Positions 26,049-34,047 of a DNA stretch of 64,000 bases are shown here, piece after piece. The notes beneath the pieces were generated by a model. That model worked only from the letters and a program-made list of their open reading frames with translations. It searched no databases and was not told the origin of the DNA. The DNA is from Roseovarius spongiae (GTDB taxonomy: Bacteria > Pseudomonadota > Alphaproteobacteria > Rhodobacterales > Rhodobacteraceae), in the NCBI RefSeq assembly GCF_003651245.1, contig NZ_RAPE01000004.1, forward strand, positions 124,001 through 188,000. Reading direction: 5' to 3'. A program made the position numbers and the translations under genes. Each line of letters starts with the position of its first letter. Position 1 is the stretch's first letter.

Positions 26049-27341
26049 TCACACCACAACCTCCAACGCCTCCTGCTCGCCCACCCCGAACACCCGCTTG
26101 TACCGTTCTATCTCGGCGGCGGGGCCCATCGCCTTGCGCGGGTTGTCCGACAGTTTCACCGTCGGCCGCCCGTTTACCGATACCGCCTTGCAGACCAGCG
26201 AAAACGGCGCGAGCGCGTCGTCGGGGGTGAGGCCCTTGAAATCGTTGGTGAGATGCGTGCCCCAGCCGAAGGACAGTTGCGCGCGGCCGGCGAATTGCCG
26301 CTGCAGCCGCACGATGGTGTCCACGTCGAGCCCGTCGGAGAAGATGATGAGCTTCTCGCGCGGATCCTCGCCGCGGGACGCCCACCAGTCGAGCGCGAGC
26401 TCGGCGCCCGCCGCAGGATCGCCGGAATCGATGCGGATGCCGGTCCACCCGGCCAGCCAGTCAGGCGCATTGCGCAGGAACCCTTCGGTGCCGTAGGTGT
26501 CGGGCAGGATGATCCGCAGGTTGCCGTCATGCTCCTCGTGCCAGTCCGAGAGCACGTCATAGGGCGCGCGGGCCAGTCCCTCGTCCGTATCGGCCATCGC
26601 GGCATAGACCATCGGCAGTTCATGCGCGTTGGTGCCGATCGCCTCGACCTCGCGGCTCTTGGCGATGAAGCAGTTGGAGGTGCCGACGAATTTCTCGCCC
26701 AGCCCCTCGATCAACGCCTGCACGCACCAGTCCTGCCACAGGAAACTGTGCCGCCGCCTTGTGCCGAAATCCGCGACCCGCAGGTCGGGAACGTCGCGCA
26801 GGCGCTCGACCTTTTCCCAAAGCTTGGTCATCGCGCGGGCGTAGAGCACCTTGAGCTCGAACCGGCCCAAGTCGTGCAGCACGGCGCGGCTGCGCAATTC
26901 CATCAGCACGGCGAGCGCGGGCACCTCCCACAGCATCACCTCGGGCCAGGCGCCTTGGAAGGTCAGTTCGTACTGGTCGCCCCGGCGCTCCAGGTGATAG
27001 GGCGGCAGGCGCAGCGCCTCGAACCATTCCATGAATTCGGGGGTGAACATCTGCCGCTTGCCGTAGAACATGTTGCCGCGCAGCCATGTGCTTTCGCCCC
27101 GGCTGATCGACAGCGTGCGGATATGATCGAGCTGTTCGCGCAATTCGCCCTCGTCCACCAGGTCGGCGAGCGGCACATGGGCGGAGCGGTTGATGAGGCT
27201 GAACGTCACCTGCGCGTCGGGGCGGTTGCGGAACACCGACTGGCACATCAGCAGCTTGTAGAAATCGGTGTCGATCAGGGACCGGACGATCGGGTCGATC
27301 TTCCATTTGTGGTTGTGAACGCGGGTGGCGATATCGACCAT
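26049..27341 (-). CDS. pncB: Nicotinate phosphoribosyltransferase
   Basis: 430 residues, catalysing nicotinate plus PRPP to nicotinate mononucleotide in the Preiss-Handler NAD salvage route (EC 6.3.4.21). Family features: [19 protein letters not shown], the activated-histidine region FVGTSN, and [18 protein letters not shown] with [17 protein letters not shown]. The start at 27341 is supported by GGAGG seven bases upstream; longer open frames run into unrelated sequence. Together with the hydroxynicotinate-type cluster at 51-58 kb this shows that the cell handles nicotinate-type compounds, although the two loci are not adjacent. The low-GC insert follows it downstream. Confidence 0.93.
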   Translation of the reverse strand: MVDIATRVHNHKWKIDPIVRSLIDTDFYKLLMCQSVFRNRPDAQVTFSLINRSAHVPLADLVDEGELREQLDHIRTLSISRGESTWLRGNMFYGKRQMFTPEFMEWFEALRLPPYHLERRGDQYELTFQGAWPEVMLWEVPALAVLMELRSRAVLHDLGRFELKVLYARAMTKLWEKVERLRDVPDLRVADFGTRRRHSFLWQDWCVQALIEGLGEKFVGTSNCFIAKSREVEAIGTNAHELPMVYAAMADTDEGLARAPYDVLSDWHEEHDGNLRIILPDTYGTEGFLRNAPDWLAGWTGIRIDSGDPAAGAELALDWWASRGEDPREKLIIFSDGLDVDTIVRLQRQFAGRAQLSFGWGTHLTNDFKGLTPDDALAPFSLVCKAVSVNGRPTVKLSDNPRKAMGPAAEIERYKRVFGVGEQEALEVVV

Positions 27342-27406
27342 GACGGCCTCCGATTGAACGTTCCGACGGTTAAAGCAGCGGGCGCAGGGGGTGGCAAGGG
27401 GATCGC

Positions 27407-28297
27407 TCAGCCCCGCGCGCGACCCCGCACGAAGATGAAGAGCCCCGACGCCACGACGATCACGCAGCCAGCCGCCGTCGCGGTATCGAGCGTTTCGCCG
27501 AACCACACGACGCCCAGCGTGATCCCGAACAGGAGGCGCGTGTAACGGAACGGCGCCACGACCGACACGTCGCCGGTGCGCATCGCGCTCATCAGCGCGC
27601 CGTAGGCCATCGCCCCCACCGCGCTCGCCGCGCCGATCGCGGCGAGCGCCGAAGGCTCGGGCCAGACGAAGGCGCGCTTCTCCCACAGCGACCAGAGGGC
27701 GCCGGCGACGGCGATTGCGGCAAAGCCGTAGATGCCCAGCACCACGCTGCTGAGCGACACCGGCGCGGCCCGCGAGGCGAGGTCGCGCAGCGAAAAGCCG
27801 AGCATCCCCAGCACCGCCAGGAGCGACAGCGCCGAAAAGCTGTCGGTCGCGGGCCGCAGGATCACCAGCACGCCGGTCAGCCCGATCGCCACGGCGGTCC
27901 AGCGCCGCCAGCCGACCCGTTCGCCGAACACCAGCGCCGCGCCCATCACCACCACGATCGGCGCCGCCTGGAGGATCGCCGTCGCCGACGACAGCGGCGT
28001 CAACACGATGGCCAGCGTGTAAAAGAGCCGCGCGCCCATCTCGAAGGCAAAGCGCCAGCGCATCGTGGGCGACAGGACGTCGCTGCTGAACAGCCGCTCG
28101 CCCCGCGCCGCCGCGGTCGCGGAAAAAAGCAGCGCGCCGCCCGCGCCGAACAGGATCATCAGCTGGCCCACCGGCACCGCGTCAGACGCCTGCTTGAGCA
28201 GCGCGTCCTCGACCGCGAAGCCCGCCATAGCGGCGATCATCCAGAGCGTGCCGATCACGTTGGCGCGTAGGGTTGCGGGCTGGTAAGGCGCGGTCAC
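27407..28297 (-). CDS. EamA/DMT-family transporter
   Basis: About 296 residues with ten hydrophobic segments arranged as two EamA repeats ([26 protein letters not shown] and the second half starting near [19 protein letters not shown]). Drug/metabolite transporters of this group export amino acids, nucleosides or other metabolites. I read the GTG at 28297 ([13 protein letters not shown]) as start because the ATG at 28348 adds a cysteine-rich segment unlike the family; neither has a strong ribosome site. Divergent from the TMADH-like gene and possibly co-regulated with it, since only 161 bases separate the two. Substrate unknown. Confidence 0.85.
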   Translation of the reverse strand: MTAPYQPATLRANVIGTLWMIAAMAGFAVEDALLKQASDAVPVGQLMILFGAGGALLFSATAAARGERLFSSDVLSPTMRWRFAFEMGARLFYTLAIVLTPLSSATAILQAAPIVVVMGAALVFGERVGWRRWTAVAIGLTGVLVILRPATDSFSALSLLAVLGMLGFSLRDLASRAAPVSLSSVVLGIYGFAAIAVAGALWSLWEKRAFVWPEPSALAAIGAASAVGAMAYGALMSAMRTGDVSVVAPFRYTRLLFGITLGVVWFGETLDTATAAGCVIVVASGLFIFVRGRARG

Positions 28298-28458
28298 GGC
28301 ACAGGCATCCTGAACGGAAGGAAAGGCGCATCGCCAATGCAGCGCCATCCTCCCTTAGCCTGTCGCGCGCGCCGTCCGCAATCCCCCCGCCGCTCTGGTC
28401 GGCGTCGCCTGAGCGTGTAGAGTGCCGCCCACGCAAGACGAGACGAAAAGGACGCGCC

Positions 28459-30522
28459 ATGCCAGCACCCGATCACGCCATCCTGTTCGAGCCGGTCAGG
28501 ATCGGCCCGGTCACCGCGCCCAACCGGTTCTACCAGGTGCCGCACTGCACCGGCATGGGCTATCGCTATCCGCGCAGCGAGGCGGCGCATCGCAAAGTCA
28601 AGGCGGCGGGTGGCTGGGGCGTGGTGTCCATGCAGGAGGCCGAGATCCACCCGACCTCGGACATCACCCCGGCCAATGAATCCCGGATCTGGGACGATTC
28701 CGACATTCCCGCCCTGCGGCTGATGACCGAGGCGGTGCATGAACATGGCAGCCTCGCCGCGATCCAGCTGGTCCATAACGGGCTGCACGCCGCGAACCGG
28801 TATTCGCGCCGCCTGCCGCTCGCGCCGTCGGCGGCGCCGGTGGATTGCGACGATCCCGTCAATGCGCGGGCGATGGACAAGGCCGACATCGCCGAATTCC
28901 GCCGCTGGCATGTCGACGCCGCCCGGCGGAGCAAGGCGGCGGGCTTTGATATCGTCTATGTCTATGCAGGGCACGACATGACGCTGTTGCAGCATTTCCT
29001 GCTGCACCGGCACAATCACCGCACGGATGAGTATGGCGGATCGCTTGAGAACCGGATGCGGCTGTTCCGCGAGGTGATCGCCGACACCCGCGACGCGATC
29101 GGCGACAGTTGCGCCATCGCCGTGCGCCTTGCGGTGGAGGAACTGCTTGGCGACGAGGGCATGCGCCACGATGTCGAGGCGCGCGAGGTGATCGAGGCGC
29201 TGGCCGAGGAGCCTGACCTTTGGGACGTCAACATGGCGGACTGGGCGAATGACAGCCAGACGTCGCGTTTCGCCAAGGAAGGCTATCAGGAGCCTTATAC
29301 GGAGTTCGTCAAATCCGTCACCAGCAAGCCCGTGGTCGGCGTCGGGCGTTATACCTCGCCGGACACGATGGTGCGGCTGGTCCGGCAGGGCCGGCTCGAC
29401 CTGATCGGCGCGGCGCGGCCATCCATCGCCGATCCCTACCTGCCGAGGAAGATCGAGGAAGACCGGCTCGAGGAAATCCGCGAATGCATCGGCTGCAATA
29501 TCTGCGTGTCGGGCGACAATACCTCGGTGCCGATGCGCTGCACGCAGAACCCCACCGTGGGCGAGGAATGGCGGCGCAACTGGCATCCCGAGATCGTGAC
29601 GCGGGCGCGCGAGGCGCAGCCCTACCTCGTGATCGGCGGCGGCCCCGCCGCGCTCGAAGCGGCGTGCGTGCTGGTCAAGGGCGGCAATGACGTGATCGTC
29701 GCCGAGGCGGGCGATCACTGGGGCGGGCGCGTCACGCGCGAGAGCGCGCTGCCCGGCCTTGCCGAATGGGCGCGCGTGCGCGACTGGCGCATGTGGCAGT
29801 TGCAGCAGGTGCAGAACGCGGAGCTTTACCTGAACAGCCCGCTCGGCGCCGATGACGTGCTGGCCTACGGCATTGCGCATGTCGCCATCGCCACCGGAAG
29901 CCATTGGCGCGCCGACGGGGCCGGGCGGGCGCATCGCCGGCCGCTGGATTTCCTGGAGGCCGGCCCGCTCATGACGCCCGACGCGGTCATGCAGGGCGCG
30001 CTAAGCGCGGATGACGCGACGGGGCCGGTGGTGATCTTCGACGACGACCGCTTCTACCTTGCCAGCGTGCTGGCTGAACTGGCCGTCGCGACCGGGCGCG
30101 AGGTCATCTTCGTCACGCCTTCGCCGGTCGTCGCGCCGTGGAGCGAGCGCACGCTGGAGCAGCGGCGCATCCAGACGCGGCTGATCGATCTCGGGGTCGA
30201 GATCGCCACCGGGCACAAGCTGGCGGGCCGTGACGCGGATACGCTGAGCATCGCCTGCGTCTATTCCGGCAAGGTGCGGCGGGTCGCCTGCGCGACGCTC
30301 ATTCCCGTGACGGCGCGGCTGCCGGATGACGCGCTATGGACAGCGCTTGCCGCGCGGCGGGAGGAATGGCGCGACGCCGGGATCGCCTCGGTCACGCGGA
30401 TCGGTGAATGCCTGGCGCCGGGTCTGATCGCGGCGGCGGTCCATTCGGGCCACGCCTACGCCCGAGAGGCGATGGGCGAGGGCGACGCCGTCCTGCGCGA
30501 GGACAGGCACACCGATCTCTGA
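28459..30522 (+). CDS. Trimethylamine dehydrogenase-like NADH:flavin oxidoreductase (FMN, 4Fe-4S)
   Basis: 687 residues: an N-terminal TIM barrel of the old yellow enzyme type, a 4Fe-4S segment, and a C-terminal dinucleotide-binding part (LVIGGGPAALEAACVLVKGG). Cys30 in PNRFYQVPHC sits at the residue that carries 6-S-cysteinyl-FMN in trimethylamine dehydrogenase, and CIGCNIC...C supplies the cluster ligands, followed by TQNPTVGEEWRRNWHPE as in TMADH. But of the TMADH aromatic bowl (Tyr60, Trp264, Trp355), only the middle Trp is kept (ADWAND); residue 60 is Glu and the Trp355 site reads Gly-Asp. It probably demethylates another N-methyl compound (for example dimethylglycine- or betaine-type), not trimethylamine. 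Confidence 0.87.
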   Translation: MPAPDHAILFEPVRIGPVTAPNRFYQVPHCTGMGYRYPRSEAAHRKVKAAGGWGVVSMQEAEIHPTSDITPANESRIWDDSDIPALRLMTEAVHEHGSLAAIQLVHNGLHAANRYSRRLPLAPSAAPVDCDDPVNARAMDKADIAEFRRWHVDAARRSKAAGFDIVYVYAGHDMTLLQHFLLHRHNHRTDEYGGSLENRMRLFREVIADTRDAIGDSCAIAVRLAVEELLGDEGMRHDVEAREVIEALAEEPDLWDVNMADWANDSQTSRFAKEGYQEPYTEFVKSVTSKPVVGVGRYTSPDTMVRLVRQGRLDLIGAARPSIADPYLPRKIEEDRLEEIRECIGCNICVSGDNTSVPMRCTQNPTVGEEWRRNWHPEIVTRAREAQPYLVIGGGPAALEAACVLVKGGNDVIVAEAGDHWGGRVTRESALPGLAEWARVRDWRMWQLQQVQNAELYLNSPLGADDVLAYGIAHVAIATGSHWRADGAGRAHRRPLDFLEAGPLMTPDAVMQGALSADDATGPVVIFDDDRFYLASVLAELAVATGREVIFVTPSPVVAPWSERTLEQRRIQTRLIDLGVEIATGHKLAGRDADTLSIACVYSGKVRRVACATLIPVTARLPDDALWTALAARREEWRDAGIASVTRIGECLAPGLIAAAVHSGHAYAREAMGEGDAVLREDRHTDL

Positions 30523-30526
30523 GCGC

Positions 30527-31399
30527 TCAGCCCAGCAGCCGCAGCAGGTACGCGCCGTAGCTGTTCTTGGCGAACAGCTCGGCCCGCGCGCGCAACTGGT
30601 CGGCGTCGATCCAGCCGCGGCCAAAGGCGATTTCCTCGGGGCAGCCGGCCTGCAAGCCCTGCCGTTCCTGGAGCGTGCGCACGAAGTTGCCCGCGTCCAG
30701 CAGGCTGGCGTGCGTCCCGGTGTCGAGCCAGGCATAGCCGCGCCCCATCCGGCGCACACGCAGCGCGCCCTCATCGAGATAGCTCTGCAGGAGCGAGGTG
30801 ATCTCAAGCTCGCCCCGCGCCGAAGGGGTGACGCGCGCGGCGCGGTCGGGGGCCGTGCCGTCGAGGAAATAGAGCCCGGTCACCGCGTAAGGCGAGCCGG
30901 GTTTTTCCGGCTTCTCGACGATCGACACCGCGCGATCCTGCGCGTCGAAGGTCACCACGCCGTAACGTTCGGGATCGGCCACGTGATAGCCGAAGACCTC
31001 ACCGCCCGCCTCCTGCGCGTCCGCCTCGGCCAGCATCTCCGGCAGGCCGTGCCCGAAGAAGATGTTGTCGCCCAGCACCATCGCCGAGGGCGCGCCATCG
31101 AGGAAATCGCGCGCCAGCAGATAGGCCTGCGCGAGCCCGTCCGGCGAGGGTTGCACGATATACGTCAGGCGCAGCCCCCATTGCGACCCGTCCCCCATCA
31201 GGCGCTGGAACTGCGTCTGATCCTCGGGCGTGGTGATGACCGCGATTTCGCGGATGCCGGCCAGCATAAGCGCCGAGAGCGGGTAATAGACCATCGGCTT
31301 GTCGTAGATCGGCAGCAGTTGCTTGCTGACGCCCATCGTGATCGGGTGCAGCCGGCTGCCGGTTCCCCCGGCGAGGATGAGTCCCTTGCGCTTGGTCAT
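30527..31399 (-). CDS. rmlA: Glucose-1-phosphate thymidylyltransferase
   Basis: 290 residues, the usual length. KGLILAGGTGSRLHPIT is the nucleotidyltransferase signature, with SKQLLPIYDKPMVYYPLS, LGDNIFFGHGL and VVTFDAQDRAVSIVEKPEKP following. It makes dTDP-glucose from dTTP and glucose-1-phosphate, the first step to dTDP-L-rhamnose. It is the last gene of the rmlC-rmlB-rmlD-rmlA unit on the minus strand; its ATG overlaps the rmlD stop by four bases (31396-31399). It ends four bases from the stop of the convergent TMADH-like gene. Feedback by dTDP-rhamnose is typical of the family. Confidence 0.95.
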   Translation of the reverse strand: MTKRKGLILAGGTGSRLHPITMGVSKQLLPIYDKPMVYYPLSALMLAGIREIAVITTPEDQTQFQRLMGDGSQWGLRLTYIVQPSPDGLAQAYLLARDFLDGAPSAMVLGDNIFFGHGLPEMLAEADAQEAGGEVFGYHVADPERYGVVTFDAQDRAVSIVEKPEKPGSPYAVTGLYFLDGTAPDRAARVTPSARGELEITSLLQSYLDEGALRVRRMGRGYAWLDTGTHASLLDAGNFVRTLQERQGLQAGCPEEIAFGRGWIDADQLRARAELFAKNSYGAYLLRLLG

Positions 31400-32244
31400 G
31401 TGACGTTCAGCTCCTGCAATACGCGCGCCAGGCCCGCGCGCCAGTCGGGCCGCGCGATCCCGTGATCGCGCATGAGTGACGTGCAATCGAGGCGGGAATT
31501 GGACGGGCGTTTGGCGGGAGTCGGGTATTCGCTGGTCGGGATGTCGCTCACCTCGGTTTGCATCCCCGCCTGTGCGAAGATCTCGCGCGCGAACCCGGCC
31601 CAGCTGACATCGGGCGCGCCCGCGAAATGATAGGCGCCGCCCGGCGCGCCGTCGCGCAGGTTGCGCGCCAGCGTCAGGCAGGCCTGCGCGATGGCGTCCG
31701 CCGGCGTCGGGCCGCCCACCTGGTCTGCGACGATGCGCAGCGCGTCGCGTTCGGCCCCGAGGCGCAGCATGGATTTGACGAAGTTCGCGCCATGCGCGGA
31801 GAACACCCAGGAGGTGCGCAGGATGGCGTGCGGCCCGCCTGCGCCGCGCACCGCCTCCTCGCCCGCCAGTTTGGTGCGGCCATAGGCCGAAAGCGGCGCG
31901 GTGGGCGAATGCGGCAGCCACGCGGTATCGCCCGCGCCGTCGAAGACGTAATCGGTCGAGATCTGCACGAAAGGGACGCCGCCGGCGGCGCATTCGGCGG
32001 CGAGAACGCCGGGCGTGCGCGCGTTGACTTGCAGGGCGAGCGGCTCTTCCTCCTCGGCGCGGTCGACGGCGGTATAGGCGGCGGCGTTGATCACCGCCTC
32101 CGGCGCGTGGCGCTTGAGCGCGGCGAGGCAGGCCAGCGGATCGGTGAAATCGGCCTCGTCGCGGCCGATGAACGCGGCGTCGGGTATCGCGCGCGCCAGT
32201 TCGCGCGCCACCTGTCCGGTTCGCCCGAAGATGACGACCCTCAT
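31396..32244 (-). CDS. rmlD: dTDP-4-dehydrorhamnose reductase
   Basis: 282 residues, extended SDR fold with [19 protein letters not shown] (dinucleotide loop), the active-site motif [14 protein letters not shown] (Tyr-x3-Lys) and [15 protein letters not shown]. It reduces dTDP-4-dehydro-L-rhamnose to dTDP-L-rhamnose with NADPH, the last step of the pathway. ATGA overlaps join it to both rmlB (32241-32244) and rmlA, so the cluster is translated as one unit. Rhamnose so made would enter the polysaccharide built by the neighbouring glycosyltransferases. Confidence 0.95.
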   Translation of the reverse strand: MRVVIFGRTGQVARELARAIPDAAFIGRDEADFTDPLACLAALKRHAPEAVINAAAYTAVDRAEEEEPLALQVNARTPGVLAAECAAGGVPFVQISTDYVFDGAGDTAWLPHSPTAPLSAYGRTKLAGEEAVRGAGGPHAILRTSWVFSAHGANFVKSMLRLGAERDALRIVADQVGGPTPADAIAQACLTLARNLRDGAPGGAYHFAGAPDVSWAGFAREIFAQAGMQTEVSDIPTSEYPTPAKRPSNSRLDCTSLMRDHGIARPDWRAGLARVLQELNVT

Positions 32245-33293
32245 GCGCGCCCCAGCCTCTTGCCGACTCCGTCGCGCGTCATCAGCGCGCGCCACCAGTC
32301 CTCGTTGTCGAGATACCAGCGCACCGTGCGGCGCAGCCCTTCGTCCAGCGTGACGGACGGTTTCCAGCCCAGTTCGTCCCTGATGCGGCTTGCGTCGATG
32401 GCGTAGCGCGCGTCGTGGCCGGGCCGGTCCGCGACAAAGACGATCTGATCGCCGTAGGGCGCGGCGGCGGGGCGCATTTCGTCGAGGATGCCGCAAATCG
32501 CGCGCACGAGGTCGATGTTGCGCCGCTCCGCGTTGCCGCCGATGTTGTAGCTGCGCCCCACCTGCCCGCGCGCCGCGACGGTCAGCAGCGCGTCGGCGTG
32601 GTCCTCGACATAGAGCCAGTCGCGCACGTTCTCGCCCGCGCCGTAAATCGGGATCTCGTGGCCGTCCAGCGCGCGGATGATGACCACCGGGATCAGCTTT
32701 TCGGGGAAATGGAAAGGGCCGTAATTGTTCGAACAATTGGTCAGCACCACCGGCAGCCCGTAGGTTTCGCCCCAGGCGCGCACCAGGTGGTCCGAGGACG
32801 CCTTGGAGGCCGAATAGGGGCTGCGCGGATCGTAGGGCGTGTCCTCGGTGAACAGCCCATCGGTGCCGAGCGAGCCATAGACCTCGTCGGTCGAGATGTG
32901 GTGAAAGCGGAAATCATCGGGCCGGCCCTCGGCCTGCCAGTGGGCGCGCGCGGCCTCGAGCAGCGTGTAGGTGCCCATCACGTTGGTGTCGATGAAGGCG
33001 CCGGGGCCGTCGATGGAGCGATCGACATGGCTCTCGGCGGCGAGGTGCATCACCGTGCCGGGGCGATGGCGCGCGAATATCCGGTCGAGCGCGGCGCGGT
33101 CGCGGATATCGGCGTGCTCGAACGTGTAGAGGTCGCTGTCCGCGACCGAGGCCACGTTGGCGGGGCAGGCGGCGTAGGTCAGCGCGTCGAGGTTCACGAC
33201 GCGCAGCCCCCGCGCCACTGCCTGGCGCACCACGGCGGAGCCGATGAACCCGGCGCCGCCGGTGACGAGAAGGGGGCGCGCCTTATCCGTCAT
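32241..33293 (-). CDS. rmlB: dTDP-glucose 4,6-dehydratase
   Basis: 350 residues, extended [22 protein letters not shown] binds [18 protein letters not shown] and [13 protein letters not shown] are family signatures, and the catalytic [12 protein letters not shown] carries the Tyr-x3-Lys pair. It converts dTDP-glucose to dTDP-4-keto-6-deoxyglucose. Start at ATG 33293; rmlC overlaps its beginning by 11 bases and rmlD its end by four. Identification is secure by length and motifs. Confidence 0.95.
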   Translation of the reverse strand: MTDKARPLLVTGGAGFIGSAVVRQAVARGLRVVNLDALTYAACPANVASVADSDLYTFEHADIRDRAALDRIFARHRPGTVMHLAAESHVDRSIDGPGAFIDTNVMGTYTLLEAARAHWQAEGRPDDFRFHHISTDEVYGSLGTDGLFTEDTPYDPRSPYSASKASSDHLVRAWGETYGLPVVLTNCSNNYGPFHFPEKLIPVVIIRALDGHEIPIYGAGENVRDWLYVEDHADALLTVAARGQVGRSYNIGGNAERRNIDLVRAICGILDEMRPAAAPYGDQIVFVADRPGHDARYAIDASRIRDELGWKPSVTLDEGLRRTVRWYLDNEDWWRALMTRDGVGKRLGRA

Positions 33294-33846
33294 GGCGGAA
33301 CGGGCTCTGGAAGTCGCGCAGGCGCGGCGCGTTGGCGTCCTTCTCTGACAGGGTCGGCGTGGTGTCCCCCAACCCCCAATCGATGCCGATGTCGGGGTCG
33401 TCCCAGCGCACCGCGCCATCGCATTCGGGGGCGTAGTAGTCCGAGCATTTGTAGATGATCTCGGTGTCGTCCTCGCGGGTGACGAACCCGTGCAGGAATC
33501 CCGCCGGGATCAGCAGCTGCCGCCCGTTGTCAAAGCTCAGCTCCTCGCCCACCCACTGCCCGTAGGTCGGGCTGCCGCGGCGCGCGTCCACCGCCACGTC
33601 AAAGAGCCGCCCGCGCCCGCAGCGCACCAGCTTGGCCTGGGCGTGGGGGGGCGACTGGTAGTGCAGCCCGCGCACCGTCCCCGCGGCGGCCGAGAGCGAA
33701 TGGTTGTCCTGCACGAAATCGATCTCGATCCCGGCCTCGGCGAGCGTTCGCCTGTTCCAGCTTTCGCAGAAGAACCCGCGCGCGTCGCCAAAGCGCCGTG
33801 GCGTCAGAACCAGTACGCCGGGGAGCGCGGTTTCAGTAATTTCCAA
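33283..33846 (-). CDS. rmlC: dTDP-4-dehydrorhamnose 3,5-epimerase
   Basis: 187 residues as placed here, cupin fold. [34 protein letters not shown] (catalytic His region) and [26 protein letters not shown] (catalytic Tyr) match RmlC. It epimerises C3 and C5 of dTDP-4-keto-6-deoxyglucose. I chose the TTG at 33846 because GGAGG stands five bases upstream and because family members begin close to EITETALPG. An ATG at 33903 would add 19 residues (MRAALLSPSKLHPVGG...) without a good ribosome site; both are possible. First gene of the rml unit, divergent from the RTX gene. Confidence 0.9.
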   Translation of the reverse strand: MEITETALPGVLVLTPRRFGDARGFFCESWNRRTLAEAGIEIDFVQDNHSLSAAAGTVRGLHYQSPPHAQAKLVRCGRGRLFDVAVDARRGSPTYGQWVGEELSFDNGRQLLIPAGFLHGFVTREDDTEIIYKCSDYYAPECDGAVRWDDPDIGIDWGLGDTTPTLSEKDANAPRLRDFQSPFRHDG

Positions 33847-34047
33847 TGGCTCGGCTCCTCCGACCGGGTGCAGTTTCGAAGGTGATAGCAACGCCGCCCG
33901 CATATGTCACCCGCCAAGCGGCGCGCGGGGCATGAGCCGGGCGCGTCGAATTGTTCCCAAGGTCCATCTTTACGTCACATTCACAAAGGTTGCCGTTAAC
34001 TTGCCCGCGCCATCCTGCCCCACGGGTCAGGAGTGGAAGGGTGTGAG
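33847..34047. promoter_or_regulatory. Divergent intergenic region between rmlC and the RTX gene
   Basis: About 200 bases, AT-richer toward the RTX gene (33960-34010). It must hold promoters for both the rml unit and the secreted RTX gene, but I could not fix -35/-10 pairs with confidence. Confidence 0.35.

Noticed and set aside
28459..30522. Calling the flavoprotein trimethylamine dehydrogenase
   Set aside because: Two of the three substrate-cage aromatic residues are replaced, so only the family name is justified.
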